From the NCBI GenBank assembly GCA_016215705.1, contig JACRIR010000233.1:1-49453 (forward strand): a stretch of 49,453 nucleotides of DNA, read 5' to 3'. Source of the stretch: Candidatus Poribacteria bacterium (GTDB lineage: Bacteria > Abyssobacteria > SURF-5). Both the position numbers and the translations under genes were made by a program. Below are positions 34,074 through 41,909 of the stretch, piece by piece (position 1 is the stretch's first letter; the number at the start of each line of letters is the position of its first letter). The notes under the pieces are model-generated. The model was not told the origin of the DNA, made no database searches, and saw only the letters and a program-made list of their open reading frames with translations.

Positions 34074-35387
34074 TTACCGTAAATATTCTTTCAACGCTTC
34101 ATAATAGCGATTGGTTGCGCCGCGGTTTGCCGCGACGACGCGCGCGGCGGCCTCTCCCGACTTTTCCGCATCGAAAGGATTCCGGAGCAGTCTTGATACT
34201 GCCGCGAGGAGTTCCCCCTCGTCGTTGATGAGCGTAGCGGCGTCAGCCGCTAGGAAGGCGTCCTTCACGTCTTCGAAGTGATGCATGTAAGGGCCGAACA
34301 AGACAGGTCTTCCCATTGAGGCCGGCTCAATTATGTTATGTCCCCCGACATTGACGAGACTGCCGCCAACGAAGGCGACCGACGCCATTGCATAAACGCG
34401 CGCAAGCTCTCCCACTGTGTCGAGAAGTATGACGGCGCCGGGGCTTGCCTCCGCCCCGGCAGGCCTGTTCCGCCTCCGTACTTTGAACCCTGCTTCCCTG
34501 ATGAGTGCGTCCACGTTATCAAACCGTTCCGGATGCCTCGGCGCTATCAGCAAACGCGTTCGAGGCAATTTCGACAGAATTCCCGCATAGACATTGAGAA
34601 CGGCCTTTTCTTCTCCCTCATGAGTGCTGCCCGCGACTATCAGTGACACATCCTTCTCGAGCGCCAGTTCCCGGCGCAGTTTCTCGATCTCTTCGGAAGA
34701 GGGCGGCGCCGGCGTTGCGTCGAACTTCATGTTGCCGCATACCGCCACAGCATCGGTTCGAGATCCGAGGACAATGGCCCGCTCGGCATCCGCCGCCGAC
34801 TGCATGCCCGCGAAACTGATACTTGAGAATGCGCGCTTGAAAATCCTGGGGACAAATCGATAATAACGGAACGATCTTTCCGATATTCTTCCGTTTACAA
34901 TCAGTACGGGAATCCCGAAAGAAGTCGCAGACCGAATAAAATTGGGCCATATCTCTGTTTCAAACAAGACGATTACCCTCGGTCTCACACGCGCGAGCGC
35001 CCTCTTGACGATCGGGCTCAGGTCCAAAGGGAAATAAGCTATCGTGTTCCTCGTCGAGAGCGTCTCGCGGGCTACTCGAAACCCGGTCTCGGTTGTTGCG
35101 GTCAGAAAAACGCGGCAACTATCGTGGTCATTGATTCTCCGGACGAGCGGTGTGACGGATTTGACTTCTCCCAGTGAAACGGCCTGTATCCAGATCGGGT
35201 GTGGGAGGGTTTCCTGCGTACCTCCGCTCAGCGACAGCCTCTGCCCGATGCCTGCCCGATAGGCGGGTGTCCGGAGCATTCTGGCAAGCGCGTATGGGGT
35301 GAACAAGACGAGACCCGCAGCAAAGAGCAATTCATATGCTGCGAAAGCAGAAACGGTGGACAAAGACTCCGAAGGGTTCTCAGTCAC
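34074..35387 (-). CDS. waaA: 3-deoxy-D-manno-octulosonic acid (Kdo) transferase
   Basis: A 437-residue Kdo transferase that adds Kdo to lipid A precursor at the inner membrane. Family motifs are 'PIWIQAVSLGEVKSVTPL' with the catalytic Glu, 'VLFETEIWPNFI', 'NGRISERSFRYYR', 'LIVAGSTHEGEE' and 'FVGGSLVNVGGHNIIEPA'. A hydrophobic N-terminal helix ('AAYELLFAAGLVLFTPYAL') anchors it. The start is a GTG at 35387 with AAGGG eight bases upstream. Its presence means the organism makes Kdo-bearing LPS. It follows the pil operon after a terminator and precedes the TMTC-like gene. Confidence 0.93.
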   Translation of the reverse strand: MTENPSESLSTVSAFAAYELLFAAGLVLFTPYALARMLRTPAYRAGIGQRLSLSGGTQETLPHPIWIQAVSLGEVKSVTPLVRRINDHDSCRVFLTATTETGFRVARETLSTRNTIAYFPLDLSPIVKRALARVRPRVIVLFETEIWPNFIRSATSFGIPVLIVNGRISERSFRYYRFVPRIFKRAFSSISFAGMQSAADAERAIVLGSRTDAVAVCGNMKFDATPAPPSSEEIEKLRRELALEKDVSLIVAGSTHEGEEKAVLNVYAGILSKLPRTRLLIAPRHPERFDNVDALIREAGFKVRRRNRPAGAEASPGAVILLDTVGELARVYAMASVAFVGGSLVNVGGHNIIEPASMGRPVLFGPYMHHFEDVKDAFLAADAATLINDEGELLAAVSRLLRNPFDAEKSGEAAARVVAANRGATNRYYEALKEYLR

Positions 35388-35417
35388 TTTCGAGACCCTT
35401 CCGCGCGTTCACGCAAA

Positions 35418-35449
35418 ACACCCCCTGACCATTCCGGCACAGGGGGTGT
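35418..35449 (-). terminator. Intrinsic terminator after the pilQ-like gene
   Basis: A perfect 10-bp stem ACACCCCCTG/CAGGGGGTGT with a 12-base loop, followed on the minus strand by TTTT. It lies 18 bp after the pilQ-like stop and 31 bp before the waaA start, closing the pilus operon. Confidence 0.75.
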
Positions 35450-35467
35450 AGAGATTCTCACTTGTCT

Positions 35468-37957
35468 TTACTTCAACCTGGTGTAGGAAACTCCGCGAGC
35501 ATCCATAATGTTGACGGTTATGAAAATCAGGAGGTTCTGTTTGTCGCTGAACCTTGCCTCATTCTCGAACAAGCGTCCCACGAGGGGGATGTCCTTGAAG
35601 AAAGGAATCCCCTTTCTCTGATAGCCGGCGCTGTCTCTGATAAGCCCGCCTACCACTATAGTGTCGCCGTCATCGATAACGACATTGGTGAACAAGGACT
35701 GCTGGACAATCTGCGGCCTTGTCACAGTATTCACCGTCACCACATCTTGAGAACTCGACTGGATGAGAAATTGGTCCACTTGCCCAATAGCGGAGACGGA
35801 GGGCAGAATGAACAATCGGATGGTATTATCCGACTGAATCTGTGGCGTTATGGAAAGGCTCACACCTTCGGTAACGTCGGTGAATTCCGGGTCGACGCTC
35901 TGACTCGAGGTGGTCGTTTCGGCTGTAGCGCCGACAATTGTCGTGGTCTCGATCGTAATGTCACTCAGGAAGGTCCTCGTCGTTGAATCCGAAATCACAG
36001 CGGGTTTGTTATTGAGTGTCACGATTCGCGGCGCGGAAACCACTCGCGTGTCTTCCAGGTCTTCCAGGAGATTTACGGTGCTTCTGAGGAAATCGCCGTC
36101 AGCCTTTGTAAATCGGAAAAGGATATCGGCTCCTCCCGTGAACCCCCCCGTGATTTCATCGCTAATGTCCGTATCGAGCCGAAAGTTGATGTTTCCTCCG
36201 TCGGCGCGGAATTGGGCGGTATTCTGGTCCTGATCCGGGGCATCCCCGACGGCTTGCTCGCCGCCGAACGTGAAGTCGACCCCCGCCCTTTTCGCCTCAT
36301 CCAGATTGTAAGTAATGAACTTCGCCTCGACCGATATTTGCTTAGGCTCATTGTCGAGTTGGTCAAGGAACACCTCGACCATGTCGAGGTTGGTGGGAGT
36401 ATTGCGCACGATGAGAGTATTCGTGTGCGGATCGAAGTCCACAAGCGAGAGTATCTCCCTGCCGCTCGCATCGGCCCACATTTTCCGGGGCGAGTCGAAG
36501 AGCTGTATCTGGTCCGTTTGCTTTTGCAGTCCGCCGAAATCTCTGTCTTCCGCAACCGTCACCGTCCGCTTGGTGGTCGACTTCGTTTGGTCCACCACAA
36601 CCGGCACGAAAGTTCTCAGGATGTTAACGAGCTTGGGCACCGACATCTCGTGATAATCAGGGTCAAGTTCCTGGAGAGATTCGCCCGTAACCGACTTCGT
36701 GCGCGTGAGCAGAGAGGTGCCTGTAACCAACGAAAGAGCTTTGCCCCCGAGCGTCGGAGCGGTAGTGCTGCCGGTGGCGTCGAGCTTCGGCAGTGACAAT
36801 CTGCTTGTATCTTTCAAGTGGTAAAAACGTGTCTCGAGTTGTTCGAAAGACGACCCGCGAAGAACATCGGGAGTGGACACATATATGAAATCGCGCTCGA
36901 TGGAAAAGCCGAGACCATGTTGACGAAGCATGCCGTTGAGGGCGGACTCCAATGGAAGCTCGCTGACATGTATGGTCACAAATATCTCTTTTCGGTCCAC
37001 CTCGTTTCCGAAGCAGTCCTCTTCTTTCCCGAATTGCTCGAAGACGTCCTCATCTATCAGAATATTGATGCCCGTTATCTCCGTCAGGAATTTGAGCACG
37101 CCGCGGAGGGATTCGCACTCGAATTCGAATGCGACCGGTTGCGAAAGTTCCTTCATAATCGCTTCGCGCGCCCCGAATTGTTTGCGTCCGGCCGGAACAG
37201 GTCTTTGCGAGACATCTTCCATCTCCATCCCGTCAAGGGTCATTCCTTCCGGCAGAACACTTTTTCCGTCTATGAATTCCCGCATCCTTTGCGATTGCTG
37301 CTTGAGGTCGGCGCCTGTCCTGTCTACGTTCTTCGTGTGGCGCACTTCGCGGGCCTCGGCCAGAAGGTCCGCAAGCACCTGGCTCCTGGGCGCAATCACC
37401 TGCGCCTGCTCCCAAATCGAAATTGCCTCCTCGAAATTTCCCGCGAAAAACGCATCGTGCCCCTTTTCGATCAGGAGGTCCACTTTGGCGTGTTTGGCGG
37501 ATTCTATCAGGGATTGGGCGAGCTTGTTTTCGGGCTCTATCTGCAAGGCTTGTTCCCATTCGGCGATGGCGAGGTCGTATTTTTCGGTATCGAAGTATTC
37601 GGTGCCTTTGGTGAGGTGAAAATTCAGGCGGTCTTTTTCAATCGAGGCTGAGTCTGGAGTGGCTGAACGGGCTGCGATCTTCTGATTTGCAAGAATGATG
37701 TTTTTTTTGGCCTCCTCTGAGGCCGGGTTGAGGAGGAGCGCCCGATTGAATTCGGCGATCGCCTCGCGGTAGTTGCCTTCCTCGAGATACTGCGTCCCCT
37801 TGTCGATGTGCTGCTGATATTCGGCGGTCTTATCTTCCACCGGGGCCGCTGGTTTGTCTTCGGCGATAACTGGCAGGGTAAATACGAATATGGCAAAAAA
37901 AGCGAATAAAACTGAGCGCACCGTTTGTACAAACCGCCTGGGCAAGGTGTTTTCCAT
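35468..37957 (-). CDS. Type IV pilus secretin (PilQ-like) with N-terminal TPR
   Basis: An 829-residue outer-membrane secretin. After a signal peptide ('RSVLFAFFAIFVFTLPVIA') come TPR-like repeats ('GTQYLEEGNYREAIAEFNRAL', and 'FHLTKGTEYFDTEKYDLAI'), which PilQ normally lacks and which may replace the separate pilotin. An STN-like domain follows ('LRGVLKFLTEITGINILID') and N-domains ('DPHTNTLIVRNTPTNLDMV'). The secretin core is at the end ('VSAPRIVTLNNKPAVI', 'VVVGGLIRD', 'GIPFFKDIPLVGRLF'). The ATG at 37957 has GGAGG ten bases upstream; the track start at 37990 has none. It is the last gene of the pilus operon. Confidence 0.9.
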   Translation of the reverse strand: MENTLPRRFVQTVRSVLFAFFAIFVFTLPVIAEDKPAAPVEDKTAEYQQHIDKGTQYLEEGNYREAIAEFNRALLLNPASEEAKKNIILANQKIAARSATPDSASIEKDRLNFHLTKGTEYFDTEKYDLAIAEWEQALQIEPENKLAQSLIESAKHAKVDLLIEKGHDAFFAGNFEEAISIWEQAQVIAPRSQVLADLLAEAREVRHTKNVDRTGADLKQQSQRMREFIDGKSVLPEGMTLDGMEMEDVSQRPVPAGRKQFGAREAIMKELSQPVAFEFECESLRGVLKFLTEITGINILIDEDVFEQFGKEEDCFGNEVDRKEIFVTIHVSELPLESALNGMLRQHGLGFSIERDFIYVSTPDVLRGSSFEQLETRFYHLKDTSRLSLPKLDATGSTTAPTLGGKALSLVTGTSLLTRTKSVTGESLQELDPDYHEMSVPKLVNILRTFVPVVVDQTKSTTKRTVTVAEDRDFGGLQKQTDQIQLFDSPRKMWADASGREILSLVDFDPHTNTLIVRNTPTNLDMVEVFLDQLDNEPKQISVEAKFITYNLDEAKRAGVDFTFGGEQAVGDAPDQDQNTAQFRADGGNINFRLDTDISDEITGGFTGGADILFRFTKADGDFLRSTVNLLEDLEDTRVVSAPRIVTLNNKPAVISDSTTRTFLSDITIETTTIVGATAETTTSSQSVDPEFTDVTEGVSLSITPQIQSDNTIRLFILPSVSAIGQVDQFLIQSSSQDVVTVNTVTRPQIVQQSLFTNVVIDDGDTIVVGGLIRDSAGYQRKGIPFFKDIPLVGRLFENEARFSDKQNLLIFITVNIMDARGVSYTRLK

Positions 37958-38004
37958 AGCCGAAAAGCCTCCTCCACTCCCGATAGCCAATGTCTACATG
38001 CGCC

Positions 38005-38544
38005 TCACTGTTCCTTGCAAAACTCCTTCTCGTCTTTCCATTCTCGTCGGATCATCGTGAGGCAATTCCTCACACCGTCTATTCGGCGGACTTCATATCC
38101 CTCGAACTGCTCGCCTTCCTTGACGATCCTCGAGCGCTTGTTCATCTCAAGGATGGCTATATAGCTGCCTGTGTGCGTCGGGTCGAAAATGCTCTTGACT
38201 TTGATGTCGGCCCATTCCTCTTTGCCGGCCTTCCCCTTGTCACCTTCTGTCCGAGGTTTCCCGAAGACCTCTTTCCCTTCCAGCAACTGGAGATACTTAC
38301 TCATGGGAAACGGACTCGTTACCGCCGGAACACTATACGAACCCGCCTCTCGCGGCGGCGCCGGTTTCCAATCGTCGTCTATGAGCTGCTTCGGGTTCTT
38401 GCTTTCTCCCTCGTTCGGCTCATCGTCTTCATTGCCGCGCGTTTGCACGTATGCGACAATCGCCAGCGCAAGTACCAAAATCCCCAGGATTACTTTCTCT
38501 TTTTGCTCATATACGGACTTCAAGAATGCAAGAATCGCACCCAA
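38005..38544 (-). CDS. PilP-like protein
   Basis: A 179-residue protein with one N-terminal hydrophobic helix ('VILGILVLALAIVAYVQT') and a C-terminal small beta domain ('YIAILEMNKRSRIVKEGEQF') of the sort that in PilP contacts the secretin. Assignment rests on position (between pilO- and pilQ-like genes), size and topology; sequence identity to classical PilP is weak, and a lipobox is missing. The start is a TTG at 38544 (GAGG 11 bases upstream). Its stop is 47 bp before the secretin start. Confidence 0.6.
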   Translation of the reverse strand: MGAILAFLKSVYEQKEKVILGILVLALAIVAYVQTRGNEDDEPNEGESKNPKQLIDDDWKPAPPREAGSYSVPAVTSPFPMSKYLQLLEGKEVFGKPRTEGDKGKAGKEEWADIKVKSIFDPTHTGSYIAILEMNKRSRIVKEGEQFEGYEVRRIDGVRNCLTMIRREWKDEKEFCKEQ

Positions 38545-38571
38545 TAGTTCTCATTCCTCACTCGATGGAGC

Positions 38572-39576
38572 CTATTTCTTCTGCTCGCCTTCGGTTGTCT
38601 CTTTCTTGGACCGCTTCCAGAATTGGTACCATTTCTTTTCTGATCGTCGCCTTTGCTCTGCCGCAACTTCTTGCGTAGCCGCTGCGAACAGAGACATAAG
38701 CCCGCCTCCGCCTCCGCCCTTGCCGCCGGTGATGGCGGCTGCGGCAGCTTGAACCTGGCTGTTGACCTGACTCTGAAAAACCATAGTGGTGTTTATGCGC
38801 GCTGTTATATCAAGCTGCGCGCCGCCTGATCCGCGGCCCGCGCCGCGAGGCTGGAGCTGCATTTCTTCGACGTAATAGAAGCTGTCCTGCGCCTGCAAAT
38901 TATAAAGAAACGAGACCAGACTTTGGGTGTCCATCGACATTTTCAGGGCGTAGTTGATTACGTTGACGGCGCCCTCACGGCGTTTCTTCCCTTCCTCGTA
39001 GTTCTCCAGGGTGAGATAATCGAGAGTCACGGCGCTGCCGCTCGAGCGGGATTTTATGATAGCTTCGATCAGTCCCTTGAGCCCGGCGGCCCGGTTCATG
39101 TAGTATGCGGCCTCCTCCGCGTTGTCGAGTTCCGTATATAGCTCGAAATCAGGCGGAGGGATGTTGGCGGTCTTGAGTTTTTCCTTCATGCCGTCCTCGG
39201 CCAGGTCCATCACTTGTTTCAAATAGTCGCGATATAGCTCGCGCCGGATTTCTTTATCGGGGTCCTCGAGTTCCTTCGGCAGAGCCGACGTTTCCGTGCC
39301 CGGCGTCTTCACCTTCTTAAGGGCTTTGTTGGCGTCCACAAGAACATTTATTTCCTGTTGCAACGTCCGAAGTTCGCTTTGAGGATTAGCCTGGTCGCCG
39401 AAGTTCTTTCGCAGTTCCGCAAGCTTTTCCTTGCGCTCGTTTATCTCGCTCCTGGCCTTGAGCCACACTTTCACGTACGGCCTCAGATACATGACATAGA
39501 CTACCGCCAGCGCGGCCAATCCCGCGACAACGCCCGCTATGCTCACGACCAGTTTACGAGATAACTTTGCTTCCAT
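38572..39576 (-). CDS. PilO-like inner-membrane protein
   Basis: A 334-residue bitopic protein: a single N-terminal membrane helix ('VVSIAGVVAGLAALAVVYVMYL'), a coiled coil (about residues 40-85, 'INERKEKLAELRKNF'), and a ferredoxin-like beta-alpha domain in the middle ('DSFYYVEEMQLQPRG'). This is the PilO plan; Amuc_1100-type pilus proteins of Verrucomicrobia have the same plan. The glycine-rich stretch 'ITGGKGGGGGGLMSL' and a very basic tail are unusual additions. It lies between the pilMN fusion (21 bp upstream) and the PilP-like gene (27 bp downstream). Confidence 0.75.
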   Translation of the reverse strand: MEAKLSRKLVVSIAGVVAGLAALAVVYVMYLRPYVKVWLKARSEINERKEKLAELRKNFGDQANPQSELRTLQQEINVLVDANKALKKVKTPGTETSALPKELEDPDKEIRRELYRDYLKQVMDLAEDGMKEKLKTANIPPPDFELYTELDNAEEAAYYMNRAAGLKGLIEAIIKSRSSGSAVTLDYLTLENYEEGKKRREGAVNVINYALKMSMDTQSLVSFLYNLQAQDSFYYVEEMQLQPRGAGRGSGGAQLDITARINTTMVFQSQVNSQVQAAAAAITGGKGGGGGGLMSLFAAATQEVAAEQRRRSEKKWYQFWKRSKKETTEGEQKK

Positions 39577-39597
39577 AATAACGCTTCGAGAGTTGGG

Positions 39598-41280
39598 CTA
39601 AGCCCCTTTCTCCTTGGACTCGGGCGGCTGATTCTGCGCCGCCACGCTTTCCTTTTGCTTCATTTCGAAATATGCGCGTGTATCGGGCAAACCCTTCAAC
39701 ACGAGGGCGAAGGATAAACCCTCACTCGTCTCGGTTTGTTCGTCGACCCTGACTTCCGTGCAATACTTCTCAAGCTTCACGCGGAGCCTGGAGAGCTGTT
39801 TCAGTTCCTCAACTTTCGTGTCGCTTTTGATGATGCCTCTTACGGTCACGTCTTTATTCTTGATTTCCAGCGACTTTACCCACGAGTTGCCCTCGAGGGA
39901 GTCCGCAAATATGAGAATCGGCGCCATCGGGTCGACCGACCTCAAGGGATACTTCGAATACAAATTATATTCACCGAGAAGCAGGCCCTTCTTCTCCTGG
40001 AGGTCCTTGAGTTGAGGCTCATATTGCTCGTACTTCGAGATTTCACCGCTATAAGCCTCGATTATGGCGTTCTTGTTGACCACGTTGGGCACGGTTCGCC
40101 AAAGGATAAGACCTATGATTCCAATCAATGCAAGCAAGCTTCCGGCGTTGTACCCCAGTTTCGTGCGCCGTGACTGAACCGCCTTTATCTTCGGGGGCAC
40201 AAGACTTATCTTCAGTTGGCAGCATTCCTGCGCGTTCCTCAGCGCGAGCCCCACTGCGGTCGCAAGCATCGGCGCCACTTTCCTCGCTTCCATGAGATTC
40301 TTCGGAAGCGCCACCTTCTTGAACGGGTTGATTATCTCCACCTGTACGCCCAGCCGGTCGGCGAGGAAGGGTCTGATGTTGCGCAGAAGCGAACTTCCAC
40401 CCGCCAGAACGGCCTTAGAGATTGCAGTAGCGCCCGTCAGCGAACGGAAATAGCCGACCGTCAGCTTTATCTCGCCGAGCAGCCTGTCGAGAACGCCCGC
40501 GATGGTCTTAGAGGCGCGAACCTGATCCTCAGTGAAATTGCCCTCGAGCGATTCCGGGAAAATGAGCCCGTGCTGAATCTTGATGCGCTCCGCCTGCTCG
40601 AACGGGATGCTGAACTCCTTTGCGAGAGCATTCGTGATGTCGTTGCCGCCGATACTAACACTGCGGCAGTATCTGAGTTCGCCCTTTAGCTCGATCAGGA
40701 TGTTGGACGCGCTCGCGCCAAGCTCGATGATCGCGGTGCAATCCTCTTTGTTCGAGTAGCCGTTATAACGATAGCAGTTGTAGAGCGCGAGCGGAATCGA
40801 GTCCACTATCCCCACTTTCACCTTTGCCTGCTCGACGTCGCGTATGAACGATTCGGCCACCTCACCCTTCATCGCGACCATGATGACCTCGACCTCGCTC
40901 GATTCATCCGGCTCGAGCACCTGATAGTCAAGGGCAATATTCTCGATGGGGAAGGGGATGGTCTGTTGAATCTCGTAGCGAACTATCTGATCGATCTTGC
41001 TGGAAGGGATGGGTGGGAGCTTGATATTGCGGATGAATGCGTTGTTGCCGGGCACGCCAACGACGATGTCCCGGCACTTGCATTCGCTTTTCTTTATTGC
41101 GGCCTCGATCGCCTTTGCCTGCATTTGGCGCGAAGCCTCAGGCGTCGCATTGGGTGCGACCCGCCATGGCACAACCGACCATCTCGCCAATTCGGCGCCG
41201 TCGCTTCCTTTGCCCAATTCAACCACTTTTACCAGCGCAGAACCGGCATCGACGCCTATTTTCTTTCCCGATGAAATCAT
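39598..41280 (-). CDS. PilM-PilN fusion protein
   Basis: A 560-residue protein in which two pilus genes are joined. Residues 1-350 are PilM, an actin-like cytoplasmic ATPase: 'KKIGVDAGSALVKVVEL', 'RYEIQQTIPFPIENIALDYQ', 'AIIELGASASNILIEL' and 'KAVLAGGSSLLRNIRPFL'. After a linker a membrane helix ('LLALIGIIGLILW') begins a PilN-like part with a coiled coil ('QLKDLQEKKGLLLGEYNLY') and the Fimbrial_PilN pattern 'WVKSLEIKNKDVTVRGI'. In other bacteria PilM binds the PilN N-terminus; here they are covalent, and the short cytoplasmic PilN peptide is replaced by the linker. Confidence 0.85.
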   Translation of the reverse strand: MISSGKKIGVDAGSALVKVVELGKGSDGAELARWSVVPWRVAPNATPEASRQMQAKAIEAAIKKSECKCRDIVVGVPGNNAFIRNIKLPPIPSSKIDQIVRYEIQQTIPFPIENIALDYQVLEPDESSEVEVIMVAMKGEVAESFIRDVEQAKVKVGIVDSIPLALYNCYRYNGYSNKEDCTAIIELGASASNILIELKGELRYCRSVSIGGNDITNALAKEFSIPFEQAERIKIQHGLIFPESLEGNFTEDQVRASKTIAGVLDRLLGEIKLTVGYFRSLTGATAISKAVLAGGSSLLRNIRPFLADRLGVQVEIINPFKKVALPKNLMEARKVAPMLATAVGLALRNAQECCQLKISLVPPKIKAVQSRRTKLGYNAGSLLALIGIIGLILWRTVPNVVNKNAIIEAYSGEISKYEQYEPQLKDLQEKKGLLLGEYNLYSKYPLRSVDPMAPILIFADSLEGNSWVKSLEIKNKDVTVRGIIKSDTKVEELKQLSRLRVKLEKYCTEVRVDEQTETSEGLSFALVLKGLPDTRAYFEMKQKESVAAQNQPPESKEKGA

Positions 41281-41909
41281 ATACGCCGGAGCCTGTCGAC
41301 CTCCAACATTCCTGTCATTCCCACTCTTGCTTCGTCATCTCCGAGAGAAGCTTGTCCTCGACCCGATCGGGACGGGAATGCATCGGCACTCCCGTCATTC
41401 CCGCGAAAGCGGGAATCCGTTCTTATTACTATTAGAATATCTTCTTAAGTATACTGTTTGAATTCGACATAATGGTGGGCGCCGTCAATGTGCCTCCGGC
41501 CGGTCGGCGCACAAACTTTCCCCCCACCCGCTTCGGCCATTTCTCAACATCAGGAACATCCTCTCCCTCCACCGCTCCGAAAACACCAGAAGGACCGGGG
41601 ATAGAATGTAACCAAAACATTGAGAGCACAACGGTTACAACTAAATTATATATGAACGACCATGCCATGTCAACAAAAAAAGAAACAAACAAAAACTCCG
41701 GAACACGAATCACACGAATGAGAACCGAATGACACGAATAAAGATTTCCTTATCCGCAGACAGCGCAGATTCCGATATTACGTCTATCGGCGTTAATTTG
41801 CAGTTCCCGTATTCTCAGTTTCTTCTTGGTTCCAATCCAAAATCTAAAATCCGAAATGAACAGAAACCCCGCGCGCTTCGCGCGGTTCCCTTTCGCCCAT
41901 CGCCTCCGT
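41281..41909. repeat. Intergenic leader and repeat mosaic before pilMN
   Basis: No convincing gene. It holds the consensus promoter (41645-41673), a hairpin TTCCCGC-GAAA-GCGGGAA (41398-41415) in a CCCGTCATTCCCGCGAAAG.. phrase known from many genomes, 'CACGAAT' periodic units (41701-41741), 'TTATCCGCAGA..' (41750-41773) and 'CCAAAATCTAAAATCC' (41835-41850). The minus-strand frame at 41432-41713 has a hydrophobic start but no ribosome site, and most of it lies downstream of the promoter. Confidence 0.6.
41645..41673 (-). promoter_or_regulatory. Perfect consensus sigma70 promoter for pilMNOPQ
   Basis: On the minus strand: TTGACA (41673-41668), exactly 17 bp, TATAAT (41650-41645). Transcription would start near 41638 and give a leader of about 360 bases before pilMN. 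GTAACC/GGTTAC arms just after the start could form a stem. Confidence 0.75.

Noticed and set aside
41432-41713. 93-codon minus-strand frame with a hydrophobic start
   Set aside because: No ribosome site, its first codons overlap the consensus promoter and a CACGAAT repeat phrase, and a plus-strand frame of similar length covers the same DNA.
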